Below, one piece after another: positions 25,983 to 34,356 of a stretch of 64,000 bases of DNA. Position 1 is the first letter of the stretch; every line of letters begins with the position of its first letter. Below the pieces are notes generated by a model. It worked only from the letters and a program-made list of their open reading frames with translations, was not told where the DNA came from and did no database searches. Position numbers and translations under genes: made by a program. The stretch is from Flavobacterium sp. N502540 (GTDB lineage: Bacteria; Bacteroidota; Bacteroidia; Flavobacteriales; Flavobacteriaceae), in NCBI RefSeq assembly GCF_025947365.1, contig NZ_CP110012.1, positions 2,294,001 through 2,358,000 on the forward strand, in the 5' to 3' direction.

Positions 25983-27827
25983 ATGAATAGAATTGTATTG
26001 ATTTTGATGGGCTTTAGCCTTTCCGTGTTTTCTCAAAAAAAACAACCAAGTAAAGAAGAGAAAGACATGATTTATGAAATGACTTATAACATAAATAAAG
26101 AAATTTTTAAGACTCCTGACTTTCCGTTTAAAAAAGTAAATAGAAAAATGGATGAAATTCAGAAGAAAGCAATTCAATCTGCTGAGGTGATAAATTCTTC
26201 TATAGATACAATTATTTCTCGAGGAGTGTTGAAATTGGAGAAATCTACTTATGGATACGATTTGTTGTTTAATTCCCGTTTTCCTTCCTATTTTAAAGAA
26301 AATGATGAAACTACTATTGTCGATTTTCACCCCGTAACAAGCAAACTGTTTAATTCGAAAAAAGAGTTGATTGAAATTCAGCATGTCGGTGGGACTTCTT
26401 TTGGAATAGAGGTTTTGTACAAATACAAGAACGGAAAAGAGGTTAATTTGAATTTTACGACGTTGCGGAAGCAGGATCAGATCAACAATGCCATAAATTT
26501 TAAAAACAATAATGAACTTTCTGAAATTAAAGGAAGTGTAGTTTACAATATTAAATTCATTACGGATTATTCTCAGGTAAAGCTTTCTCAAAAAAACATA
26601 GGAAGTACGTTTAAGCTGAATAATAAGGAGTACAAGTTAGTAGAGGTTATAAACAATGTGATTTTGATTGAGGCTGTCGATCCGAATAGCGATCAGGAAA
26701 ATAAGATGCGCATGGTGAATTATGATGCGCATGGCAATGTATTGGTTAGCTACAGTGACAAGGAAATGGCAGAATTAAAGAAGAAAAATAAAAAAATCAA
26801 TGATGAAAGAGCTGGTTTTGGTGATATAAGAGGTAATATAAGTAAACGTGTTTTTGAGGTTTTTAAGGCTAATCCTAAAATGAGTTTTGAAGAATTTAAA
26901 AAAATATTTACGATAGAGGATATAATAAATGAAAAAAAGAATTACCTCTTTATTCAGACTATTGCGCCAATAAAAAATGATTTCGTTCTTTATGAGCCTG
27001 TTTATGGTATAGACAGGTCTTTTGAGATGATTCCGAATCTGAAAGAGCCAGAGTCAAAAAAAATGAGGGCAGAAGATTATAATGCTCCACAATTATCTGC
27101 AAATTGGGATGAGAAGCTATTCGGAGATATTAAAGAATACACAGAGAACTTTTACTATGCAACAAAAAAGAACGGCAAGTATGTAAAAGGTAAAATGCAA
27201 AATTATACCACTTATAAAAAGAATGCAAACGGAGAATTTGTAAAAGATGATATGTTCCCTGAAAAATCGGATTATCCGGAGAACAAGTATAATAATTTGA
27301 AGCAAAAGACAGAATCTATAAGTTATGACGATGATGAAAAGGTGAGTGGAAGAACGATTTATAGTTACGGACCCGACAAAAAAATAGTAGAAGAGAAAAA
27401 TTATTTTTCGGATAATGATACTTTAAGAAGTTTGGTGAAATATAAATACGATAAAAATCAAGTTATAAAAACAAACTTTTCTTATGATTATCAGGGAGGA
27501 GAAACTCAAATTACAGAATCTGAAGAAGTATTCGTATATGATGAAAGAGGAAATCTGATAGAAGAACATTCGAAATTTAACAAAGAAGATTCCGGCTATT
27601 TAGATGAATTGGTGGTTTTTAGTAAATACGATGTTAATAATAGAAAAATTGAACAATCAAGTAAAGATTCACAATTGGGCAGGAATGGTAAAATTGAGTT
27701 GGATACAAGATGGCAGTATCTTAAAATAGACAATCAAAAAAACTGGACCGAAATGTTTTTTGAGGGAGGACTAAGTTCAGAAAAACAAGAGGCAAATTTT
27801 GTTGAGAGAATATTTGTCTATGAATAG
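25983..27827 (+). CDS. Exported protein of unknown function with YD-like C-terminal repeats
   Basis: A 614-residue protein with a short signal peptide ending VFSQ (about 18). The following region is helix-rich and lysine-rich, the middle is beta-rich without a recognised family, and the C-terminal third has repeating strands such as RTIYSYGPDKKIVEEKNYF, VKYKYDKNQVIKTNF, VFVYDERGNLIEEHSKF and VFSKYDVNNRKIEQ. These resemble RHS/YD-type strand pairs, as in small YD-containing lipoproteins. No catalytic motif is apparent and no function is assigned. The gene looks more AT-rich than its neighbours by eye (not counted). It ends at a strong palindromic terminator. Confidence 0.7.
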   Translation: MNRIVLILMGFSLSVFSQKKQPSKEEKDMIYEMTYNINKEIFKTPDFPFKKVNRKMDEIQKKAIQSAEVINSSIDTIISRGVLKLEKSTYGYDLLFNSRFPSYFKENDETTIVDFHPVTSKLFNSKKELIEIQHVGGTSFGIEVLYKYKNGKEVNLNFTTLRKQDQINNAINFKNNNELSEIKGSVVYNIKFITDYSQVKLSQKNIGSTFKLNNKEYKLVEVINNVILIEAVDPNSDQENKMRMVNYDAHGNVLVSYSDKEMAELKKKNKKINDERAGFGDIRGNISKRVFEVFKANPKMSFEEFKKIFTIEDIINEKKNYLFIQTIAPIKNDFVLYEPVYGIDRSFEMIPNLKEPESKKMRAEDYNAPQLSANWDEKLFGDIKEYTENFYYATKKNGKYVKGKMQNYTTYKKNANGEFVKDDMFPEKSDYPENKYNNLKQKTESISYDDDEKVSGRTIYSYGPDKKIVEEKNYFSDNDTLRSLVKYKYDKNQVIKTNFSYDYQGGETQITESEEVFVYDERGNLIEEHSKFNKEDSGYLDELVVFSKYDVNNRKIEQSSKDSQLGRNGKIELDTRWQYLKIDNQKNWTEMFFEGGLSSEKQEANFVERIFVYE

Positions 27828-27844
27828 TAAGTAGTGCTAAAAAC

Positions 27845-27879
27845 TATACCCGACAGGTTTTTAAAACCTGTCGGGTATA
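27845..27879. terminator. Bidirectional palindromic terminator (ACCCGACAGG type)
   Basis: A perfect 17-bp inverted repeat (27845-27861 and 27863-27879) around one base, with ACCCGACAGGTTTT as the core arm. It lies between convergent genes ending at 27827 and 27901 and has T runs on either side. A nearly identical palindrome is at 30363-30397. Confidence 0.88.
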
Positions 27880-27900
27880 AAAGATATTTTTTTAATTTTC

Positions 27901-30219
27901 CTATGGATTAAGCGACAATCCGACGCTGAAAAACAGTCTGACTTTGTCGATATTATTGATCCAGGAAGTATCAAAATGAATTGGGCCTAAAATAGACTGA
28001 TAGGAAATGGCTGCTCCTCCGGATAATACAAGGCTGGTTTCGAAATTATGATCCCAATTTCCTTTTGGCTTAAATGCCTGGTCGATGAAATTGCCAAAAC
28101 TGTCAAAACCTACAGAGGCAATATTAACATGAGGGGTCAGATAGATTTTTCCGGTAAGATTTATTTGCGAGGCGAGTTTAAGCCCCATATATTGTGTAAC
28201 ATTGAGTTCGTCTTCATGCAGACCCGGGAATGAAAAGCGATTACTGCCGGAACTTGGGATAATACCACCAAGAAAATATCTTGTTGCATAACCAAAATCG
28301 AAAAACGAAATTTGATTGTTTTTGAGCTGATCCTGAAAAATAAAACAAGCATCAAATCCTACGATTCCTGTGATTTTCTTTTTTAAGGGCAACCTCTTTT
28401 CAAAGCTTAAACCAAATTTCGTATAATTATTTGTTGAGCCGGAAAGATGCAGGACATCTGGGGCGGAAATGGAGGCGTTGACATTGCTAAGGAGTGATCG
28501 CGTTATATTTGATTTTATAATGGTTCCGTTTGTAGCAAAGAAAACTTTATCCATATCATTATAGGAATAATGCATGTTGAATTCGATATTATTAGAGCTG
28601 TAGTTGTTTAGTGAAACTGCGTTCGGATTGTATTCCCGGTCATATTTTGGTTTGAAGTAGGTGTAGTGATAGTTTAAACCAAAACCAAAATAGCTTTTCA
28701 GCGAATTTAAATTTCTGTTTACCTCATTGTTAAATTCAAATGTATTATAAAGGATATTATCTGAGGCTTTGCCATTAAGGTAAATTTCCTGTGTTAGGAA
28801 AGCTCCGTAAAGTTCCGTACCCCACCACCATTCTCTGCGTCCTCCAAAATTTTTCTGAAAATTGATTCTGCCTTTTGGTTGTTCTGCTATATCGGCAGTA
28901 ACCAAAAGTCGGGAAGCATCGGCAAGGACGTTTCTGGCGGTGTAGTTAAAAATAACACCAACACCTCTATAAGTGTCATAATGTACGGAGGTATTTAGCT
29001 GATTTTTGGCACGCTCAAATCCAAATAATGTAATTCCGGATTTGTCGCCGTCTTTGACAAAATGACTATAGGTAATCTCATCAAAAAGATTGGTGCCCAT
29101 AGCCCTGTTTATACCAGCAATTAAATCTTTGGAGGTGTATTTTACATGGGTTTTAAGATTTGCTCTTCCAACTACTAAAGGAAGATTTTCCGGGCTTATT
29201 TTTTTATAAACTATAGTGTCAAGAACAAATTCTTTAGGCATGTAGGGCAATTTGTGAATTCGTTGCGGAAATCCCTTTAATTTTTCCGATAAAGCAATTA
29301 GAGCCGGAAGATTTTGATTTGCGGCTATTTTACCGTCTTTATAGATTTCGTTACTGGCTGCAAAATCAGCTGTTGAGAAACGCAGGTTGGGCATGTGGTC
29401 AACTAATATGGTACACAGATCACGGTTTGCAGGGTTTTTAAGATTACTCGGAAACATACTGGTCTGCATCAATACCGTCATAATATTGTTTAATTTGCCC
29501 ATAGGCTGCATTCCTCCACCTACATCGCTGCCAATAATAATGTCGGCACCCATTTGTTTGGCAACATCAGTAGGGAAATTGTTTAATACACCTCCGTCTA
29601 CTAATAAGGTTTTTTCATAAGGCATTGGTTTGAAAATAGCAGGCAAAGACATACTGGCCCGCATGGCATAAGCTAAATTGCCTTTGCTTAAAATAACTTC
29701 TTTCCCTTCTCCTAAGTCGGTAGCCATAGCTCTAAAGGGGATAGGGAGACTGTCAAAATCTCTGATATTATATACAGGAAAAGTTAATTCAGAAAGAGAT
29801 TCTCTTAGATTTTGATCATTTAAAAGAGAACCAACGCTATTGAGTTTTCCATCTTTAATCCCTATTCCGACCAAGTATCTTTGGAATTCTCTTTTTTCTT
29901 CTGCACTTACAGATTGCAAGGATTGGCCTCCGCCAAGGAGTTTATTCCAATAAATATTTTTAGTGATTTTTTCGATACTATCACCGGAATATCCCATAGC
30001 ATATAGTCCGCCAATAATACTCCCCATACTATTTCCAACAATAAGATCAGGTACAATGTGTAGAGAATCCAGTTTTTGTAACAGCGGAATATGTGCAATT
30101 CCCTTTGCTCCGCCACCACTTAATACTAAAACAACTTTAGGTTTTTTTTCCTGAGAAAAAAGGATGTGCGGAAGACCTAATAAAAACAAGAAGACGAATA
30201 AACAAGATGTTTTTTTCAA
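27901..30219 (-). CDS. Patatin-like phospholipase with outer-membrane beta-barrel domain
   Basis: A 772-residue protein. After a signal peptide (to about residue 22, LFSQ) comes a patatin domain (about 28-330): the oxyanion motif SGGGAKG (34-40), the nucleophile Ser64 in GNSMG and the catalytic Asp208 in LVDGG. A POTRA-like stretch (about 345-410) and a C-terminal 16-strand-type barrel resembling the bacterial surface antigen/Omp85 family follow, ending VGLSLNP. This is the layout of type Vd PlpD-like proteins, in which a lipid acyl hydrolase is fused to its own outer-membrane domain. Substrate and whether the patatin domain is surface-exposed or periplasmic are unknown. It is convergent with the gene at 25983. 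Confidence 0.9.
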   Translation of the reverse strand: MKKTSCLFVFLFLLGLPHILFSQEKKPKVVLVLSGGGAKGIAHIPLLQKLDSLHIVPDLIVGNSMGSIIGGLYAMGYSGDSIEKITKNIYWNKLLGGGQSLQSVSAEEKREFQRYLVGIGIKDGKLNSVGSLLNDQNLRESLSELTFPVYNIRDFDSLPIPFRAMATDLGEGKEVILSKGNLAYAMRASMSLPAIFKPMPYEKTLLVDGGVLNNFPTDVAKQMGADIIIGSDVGGGMQPMGKLNNIMTVLMQTSMFPSNLKNPANRDLCTILVDHMPNLRFSTADFAASNEIYKDGKIAANQNLPALIALSEKLKGFPQRIHKLPYMPKEFVLDTIVYKKISPENLPLVVGRANLKTHVKYTSKDLIAGINRAMGTNLFDEITYSHFVKDGDKSGITLFGFERAKNQLNTSVHYDTYRGVGVIFNYTARNVLADASRLLVTADIAEQPKGRINFQKNFGGRREWWWGTELYGAFLTQEIYLNGKASDNILYNTFEFNNEVNRNLNSLKSYFGFGLNYHYTYFKPKYDREYNPNAVSLNNYSSNNIEFNMHYSYNDMDKVFFATNGTIIKSNITRSLLSNVNASISAPDVLHLSGSTNNYTKFGLSFEKRLPLKKKITGIVGFDACFIFQDQLKNNQISFFDFGYATRYFLGGIIPSSGSNRFSFPGLHEDELNVTQYMGLKLASQINLTGKIYLTPHVNIASVGFDSFGNFIDQAFKPKGNWDHNFETSLVLSGGAAISYQSILGPIHFDTSWINNIDKVRLFFSVGLSLNP

Positions 30220-30362
30220 GAGTGCTTTGTTTTTGTAGTTGAGAAGTAGTGGCTTATTTGAATTCTTAAAATTAAAAAGTTATTCTGAAAAAAACTTTTT
30301 TTGACAGATTTTTTTTTCTTAGAAATAGATCTGTCCTTTATTTATGAAAACCTATTAAAAAC

Positions 30363-30397
30363 AAAACCCGACAGATTTTTAAAATCTGTCGGGTTTT
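30363..30397. terminator. Palindromic terminator (ACCCGACAGA type)
   Basis: A perfect 17-bp inverted repeat (30363-30379 and 30381-30397) around one base, with the arm AAAACCCGACAGATTTT. It lies downstream of ahcY (minus strand, ending 30447) and upstream of the patatin gene. It is the same family as the palindrome at 27845. Confidence 0.85.
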
Positions 30398-30446
30398 AAT
30401 ATGCAATTGAAGAAATCTAAAAATCAGAAATCTGCAATCTAAAATA

Positions 30447-31763
30447 TTAATATCTGTAGTATTCCGGTTTGAATGGACCTTGAACTTCAACACCAATATA
30501 AGCAGCCTGATCTTCGCGAAGAACTTCAAGTTCAACTCCTAATTTAGCTAAGTGTAAAGCAGCTACTTTTTCATCTAAATGTTTTGGTAACATATAAACG
30601 TCATTGTTGTAAGCAGCGCTGTTGTTCCATAATTCGATTTGAGCCAAAGTCTGGTTGGTAAATGAGTTACTCATTACAAAACTTGGGTGACCTGTAGCAC
30701 AACCAAGGTTTACCAAACGACCTTCAGCCAGGATGATGATATCTTTTCCTGCGATAGTATATTTGTCAACTTGTGGTTTGATTTCGATTTTAGAAGCACC
30801 GTGGTTTTTGTTCAACCAAGCCATATCGATTTCGTTATCGAAGTGTCCGATGTTACAAACAACAGTTTTATCTTTCATTTGCTCGAAGTGCTCTCCAAGA
30901 ACGATATCTTTATTTCCTGTAGTAGTAATGATGATGTCAGCATTAGCAATTACAGTGTTTAATTTTTTAACTTCATAACCGTCCATTGCAGCTTGTAAAG
31001 CACAAATTGGGTCAATTTCAGTAACAGTTACAATAGATCCGGCACCTCTGAAAGAAGCAGCAGTTCCTTTTCCAACGTCACCATATCCACAAACTACAAC
31101 TCTTTTTCCAGCCAACATTAAGTCAGTTGCACGACGAACAGCATCCACTGCAGATTCTTTACAACCGTATTTATTGTCAAATTTAGATTTAGTAACAGAG
31201 TCGTTAATGTTAATTGCAGGCATTGGTAAAGTTCCGGCTTTTACTCTTTCGTAAAGTCTGTGAACACCAGTAGTAGTTTCTTCAGATAATCCTTTAATTC
31301 CAGGAACCAATTCAGGGAAACGGTCAATAACCATGTTAGTTAAATCTCCACCATCATCAAGGATCATGTTCAATGGTTTTCTGTCTTCACCAAAGAATAA
31401 AGTTTGCTCAATACACCAGTCAAATGATTGCTCATCAAGACCTTTCCAGGCATAAACCTGAATTCCTGCAGCAGCAATAGCAGCAGCAGCCTGATCCTGA
31501 GTGGAGAAAATGTTACAAGAAGACCAGGTAACTTCAGCACCAAGAGCAATTAAAGTTTCGATCAAAACAGCAGTTTGAATCGTCATGTGTAAACATCCAG
31601 CAATACGAGCACCTTTTAAAGGTTGTTCGTCTTTATATTCAGCACGAAGCGCCATTAAACCTGGCATTTCAGCTTCAGCCAATTCAATTTCTTTTCTTCC
31701 CCAAGCCGCTAGAGAGATGTCTTTTACTTTGAAAGCCACAAAAGGCGTAGTTGTAGTACTCAT
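30447..31763 (-). CDS. ahcY: Adenosylhomocysteinase
   Basis: A 438-residue S-adenosylhomocysteine hydrolase that splits SAH to adenosine and homocysteine using bound NAD. Recognisable motifs are [17 protein letters not shown] and [16 protein letters not shown] near the N-terminus, [10 protein letters not shown], the NAD-binding [17 protein letters not shown] loop, [11 protein letters not shown] and the C-terminal tail ending FKPEYYRY that reaches the partner subunit. Length and ends match the bacterial family. It recycles the product of methyltransferases in the cytoplasm. It is monocistronic: a palindromic terminator follows and a Flavo-1-like element lies upstream. Confidence 0.98.
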   Translation of the reverse strand: MSTTTTPFVAFKVKDISLAAWGRKEIELAEAEMPGLMALRAEYKDEQPLKGARIAGCLHMTIQTAVLIETLIALGAEVTWSSCNIFSTQDQAAAAIAAAGIQVYAWKGLDEQSFDWCIEQTLFFGEDRKPLNMILDDGGDLTNMVIDRFPELVPGIKGLSEETTTGVHRLYERVKAGTLPMPAININDSVTKSKFDNKYGCKESAVDAVRRATDLMLAGKRVVVCGYGDVGKGTAASFRGAGSIVTVTEIDPICALQAAMDGYEVKKLNTVIANADIIITTTGNKDIVLGEHFEQMKDKTVVCNIGHFDNEIDMAWLNKNHGASKIEIKPQVDKYTIAGKDIIILAEGRLVNLGCATGHPSFVMSNSFTNQTLAQIELWNNSAAYNNDVYMLPKHLDEKVAALHLAKLGVELEVLREDQAAYIGVEVQGPFKPEYYRY

Positions 31764-31794
31764 TTATAGTATATTTGTAATTGTAAAATTTTTG

Positions 31795-31802
31795 CAAATT
31801 TA
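31795..31802 (-). promoter_or_regulatory. Candidate -7 box of ahcY
   Basis: On the minus strand TAAATTTG matches the Bacteroidetes -7 consensus TAnnTTTG and lies about 32 bp upstream of the ahcY start. No good TTG was found 17-23 bp farther upstream. Confidence 0.45.
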
Positions 31803-31918
31803 CGGAATAGGTTTTTAATTTAGACTACTTTCTGTCAGAATTGTGAAATGTTTAATTTCTTAATCTTTAGAATATTAGTTGATTACTGCGGTGGTTATAT
31901 GGAGTGTAGTCGAAATAA

Positions 31919-32003
31919 GAAGCTAATCCTGCTGTACACTATATCTTTTGCAGTCTCGTAAAAAAAACGAGACTGCAAAAGGATGCCGTTCCCATCAGGG
32001 CTA
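31919..32003 (-). ncRNA. Structured RNA element resembling the Flavo-1 motif
   Basis: Read on the minus strand, the element begins TAGCCCTGATGGGAACGG, continues CATCCTTTTGCAG, has a perfect 14-bp hairpin (arms 31946-31959 and 31967-31980) and ends AAAAGATATAGTGTACAGCA then GGATTAGC. This order (AGCCCTGAT, CGGCATCC, variable hairpin, AAAAGATATAG, ACAGCAGGA) matches the Flavo-1 candidate structured RNA of Flavobacteria as I remember it. It lies 156 bp upstream of ahcY on the same strand. Function of the class is unknown. It fills most of the 320-bp gap 31764-32083. Confidence 0.6.
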
Positions 32004-32083
32004 AAAGACGAGACGTTAAATAAGAAATTTCGTTTTCAAATCAGGAAAACAACTCATAACTAAAAACTCATAATTAAAAAAGA

Positions 32084-32734
32084 ATGCCTTTATTTGAAAC
32101 CATACAATTCAACGAAACGACTAAAATCTTAGTTTGGCACATAACAGAATCTTTTGAGGAGTTAGTGAGCAATATAGTTTTAAAAGAGAAAACACAGTTA
32201 AGGTTGAACGGAATGAAATCGCAAATGCATCAGCGTGCCTTTTTGAGCGTTCGCATGCTGATTCAGGAAATGGGTTTTACAGATCAGGATTTGCATTACG
32301 ACGAATTTGGGAAGCCATATTTCAATTGCGAAAATCATATCTCCATCACACATTCATATGATTTTGCAGCTATTATAATTAGTGATAAAACAGTAGGAAT
32401 TGATATGGAGTTGCAACGCGAAAAGATTCTTCGCATCGCCGACAAATTTGTAGAAACCGAAAATACCTATTTGAATACCCAAAACACACCGGACTACATC
32501 AGGGAACTGACGGTAATCTGGGGAGCCAAAGAAGCAATCTTTAAAATCAGAAACGAAAAAGGAATCAGTTTTAAAGATCATATCAGCGTAAATGCGTTTT
32601 CGTTAGATAAAAGCCAAACGAAGGCAAGCCTTGATTTTAATGAACTGGCAGTGGATTTTGAGGTGCATTACAAAGAAATTAAATCGAATACTTCAGGGCA
32701 GAATTTTACCTTGGTTTATGCTTTTGAGAGATAA
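32084..32734 (+). CDS. 4'-phosphopantetheinyl transferase superfamily protein (Sfp type)
   Basis: A 216-residue Sfp/HetI-like enzyme that moves phosphopantetheine from CoA to a serine of a carrier protein. The signature motifs are present: FGKPYF and ISITHSYDFAAIII, VGIDMELQ (Mg-binding Asp and Glu, about 105-111) and VIWGAKEAIFKI (about 145-156) with the conserved Trp, Lys and Glu. The N-terminal pseudo-repeat is short. It is the only such gene in the window, and no polyketide or nonribosomal synthetase is nearby, so it may serve fatty-acid ACP or a remote cluster. It is monocistronic by position. Confidence 0.92.
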   Translation: MPLFETIQFNETTKILVWHITESFEELVSNIVLKEKTQLRLNGMKSQMHQRAFLSVRMLIQEMGFTDQDLHYDEFGKPYFNCENHISITHSYDFAAIIISDKTVGIDMELQREKILRIADKFVETENTYLNTQNTPDYIRELTVIWGAKEAIFKIRNEKGISFKDHISVNAFSLDKSQTKASLDFNELAVDFEVHYKEIKSNTSGQNFTLVYAFER

Positions 32735-32782
32735 AGACTTAATAAAAACTCCAAATTCCAAGGTTTGACTCCAATTTTATCA

Positions 32783-32893
32783 TTTCGACCGCAGGGAGAA
32801 ATCAAACAGGCGAAGCAAATCACACATGGAAGTCCACAAAGCTTGGCGACTTACTTAGCGGAGTTTCTGTTGTGATTTTTTTTTCTCGAAATA
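32783..32893. repeat. Degenerate copy of an inverted-repeat element
   Basis: TTTCGACCGCAGGGAGAAATC (left) and GCGGAGTTTCT then TTTTTCTCGAAAT (right) match the arms and inner words of the perfect element at 46205-46306 with mismatches. It sits between the phosphopantetheinyl transferase gene and the convergent globin gene. Confidence 0.6.
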
Positions 32894-32905
32894 ACAAAAA
32901 GCAAT

Positions 32906-33313
32906 TTATTCAGCACTAGCTTCCGCTATTTTTTTTCGATTTTCAAACATACTCAGAAACAAAAAAGTTCCCATTTTACGCGCGCGTCGTTTTAGCGTCT
33001 CGGCATTTTCACCTTCAAAATGTTCTTCTAAAGTCTGAAACCAATAATTCAGCCAGATTCCAAACTCATTAGAGGTGATTCTTCCTTCAAAACGCGAATC
33101 GACCTCGTTGTGTACGGCAAGCGGATTACCATTGTATTTTCTTACGGCAAATAAGTTAGTTTCCCAAAAATCGGTTAGCTTCTCTAAATGCGCATCCCAA
33201 TCTTTGATCATAGAGTTAAAATAAAAGCCGATTTCTGCATCGGCTCTTATTTTAGCGTAAAACTGATGGACTAAAAATTTGACATCTTCTCGATTCTCTA
33301 TTTGTTTTCTCAT
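32906..33313 (-). CDS. Group III truncated haemoglobin
   Basis: A 135-residue 2-on-2 globin. The sequence fits group III: helix B region LVHQFYAKIR, the GFYFNSM stretch, TDFWETNL for helix E and the proximal His68 in PLAVHNEVD. The conserved C-terminal WFQTLEEHFEG helix is present. Such globins bind O2 or NO, and nitrosative or microaerobic roles are proposed. The ATG at 33313 overlaps the stop of the small membrane protein (33310) as ATGA, so the two form an operon. A Crp/Fnr regulator lies 81 bp beyond the operon start, and a palindrome is at its promoter. Confidence 0.9.
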   Translation of the reverse strand: MRKQIENREDVKFLVHQFYAKIRADAEIGFYFNSMIKDWDAHLEKLTDFWETNLFAVRKYNGNPLAVHNEVDSRFEGRITSNEFGIWLNYWFQTLEEHFEGENAETLKRRARKMGTFLFLSMFENRKKIAEASAE

Positions 33314-33597
33314 AGAATAAAACTATTTAAAAGAATAAAAAACACACTTAAAAGTGCACTTGCAATAATAAAATTAAAAACCGTTTTGTGCTTCATCTGT
33401 GCCAATATAGATGTGTTTGCAAAAACACAAGCCAAAACAATAATGGCAAGTTGGATCATTTGTGGTATTGAGGTTCCGTTAGCCAGAACGTACATGGCCG
33501 CAGCACCACCTAAACAGCTTTGACCAATTACAGCCATTGCAGCTGAACCCATGTAGTTTTTATTGAAATTTTCGAATGTTGTTTGATATAGTGTCAT
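33310..33597 (-). CDS. Small integral membrane protein cotranscribed with a globin
   Basis: A 95-residue protein with three hydrophobic segments: AAMAVIGQSCLGGAAAMYVL, MIQLAIIVLACVFANTSIL and a C-terminal IIASALLSVFFILL. The N-terminal about 14 residues are polar. I know no named function; it looks like a member of the small membrane families found next to truncated haemoglobin genes in Bacteroidetes. The stop overlaps the globin start by 4 bp (ATGA), so translation is coupled. A Cys (residue about 28) lies within helix 1. A part in haem, O2 or NO handling is guesswork from context. Confidence 0.75.
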   Translation of the reverse strand: MTLYQTTFENFNKNYMGSAAMAVIGQSCLGGAAAMYVLANGTSIPQMIQLAIIVLACVFANTSILAQMKHKTVFNFIIASALLSVFFILLNSFIL

Positions 33598-33618
33598 GAT
33601 ATTGAGATTTTTATACTA

Positions 33619-33664
33619 CAAAGGTACAGGCACTATAGGGTTGCGTTTTATGATTTAAATCATA
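33619..33664 (-). promoter_or_regulatory. Globin-operon promoter: -7 box with FNR-like palindrome
   Basis: On the minus strand TACCTTTG (33619-33626) matches the -7 consensus TAnnTTTG. No TTG is found at the -33 position. Instead a perfect 16-bp palindrome, TATGATTTAAATCATA (33649-33664), is centred about 41-44 bp upstream of the predicted start site. The half site TGATTT/AAATCA resembles the FNR-type TTGAT-N4-ATCAA. The Crp/Fnr gene at 33679 starts on the other side of the same gap, so self-linked control is plausible. Confidence 0.5.
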
Positions 33665-33678
33665 TAAACGGAACTATT

Positions 33679-34275
33679 TTATCGGTATACTTTTCTGTTT
33701 ATAATTTTTAAAAGACCTTTTTTCTCCAGAGTTTTTATCGTTCTGATGACCGTTTCAACACGTAAACCCGTTAGGTCTCCAATCTGTTGTCTTGTAAAAT
33801 TGATGAGATATCCATTTGCGTCTTTTTTAAAATTGAAATAGACAATTCCGTGATCGATTAATTTTAAAATACGATGCTCCGGCTCCTGAGTAGACATCTC
33901 TGCCGCCATAACCGATTTGTAATACAGTCGCTGCGCCAGATTTTCGATTATTTTAAGACTGATGTCCGGATTTTCCCCCAGCAGTTTCATGAAACTATTT
34001 CTGTCAAGAAGAAAAATTTCCGAATCTTCAACAGCAATGGCATTTGCCGGATATTTTTGATTTAAAAATAAAGGAGGTTCTCCAAAAGGCTGTTCTTTGT
34101 AAAAAATACCCTGAATAAATTCACGTCCGTCATCGTTATAATTACTCATTTTTACTTCTCCGGAAACAATCTGACAATAGTATGCTGGCAGCTTGTTTTC
34201 TTCAAAAATAATTTCATTTTTGTCGAAAGACTTTTTCAGAGCGCCATATTTTTCCAACAGATCAATTGCAATCAT
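33679..34275 (-). CDS. Crp/Fnr-family transcriptional regulator
   Basis: A 198-residue regulator: a cyclic-nucleotide-binding-type beta-roll (about 20-110, with FGEPPLFLNQKYPANAIAV as the phosphate-binding-loop region), a dimerisation helix (about 115-140) and a C-terminal winged HTH (FTRQQIGDLTGLRVETVIRTIKTLEKKG). The N-terminal part has no cysteine cluster, so it is not an iron-sulphur FNR; a haem- or NO-sensing DNR-like mode is possible. A TATATTTG box lies at 34296-34303 on the minus strand, 21 bp upstream of the start. It is next to the globin operon, whose promoter has an FNR-like palindrome. Confidence 0.9.
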   Translation of the reverse strand: MIAIDLLEKYGALKKSFDKNEIIFEENKLPAYYCQIVSGEVKMSNYNDDGREFIQGIFYKEQPFGEPPLFLNQKYPANAIAVEDSEIFLLDRNSFMKLLGENPDISLKIIENLAQRLYYKSVMAAEMSTQEPEHRILKLIDHGIVYFNFKKDANGYLINFTRQQIGDLTGLRVETVIRTIKTLEKKGLLKIINRKVYR

Positions 34276-34356
34276 AATTTTGTTTAACTATAACACAAAT
34301 ATAATTCATTCAAAATAGTTCTTCTACATCAAAAAACTTTTACTTTTACGCCCATT

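Noticed and set aside
33649..33664. Palindrome as terminator
   Set aside because: It is AT-rich, lies upstream of a gene start, and has no T run typical of a terminator; an operator is more likely.
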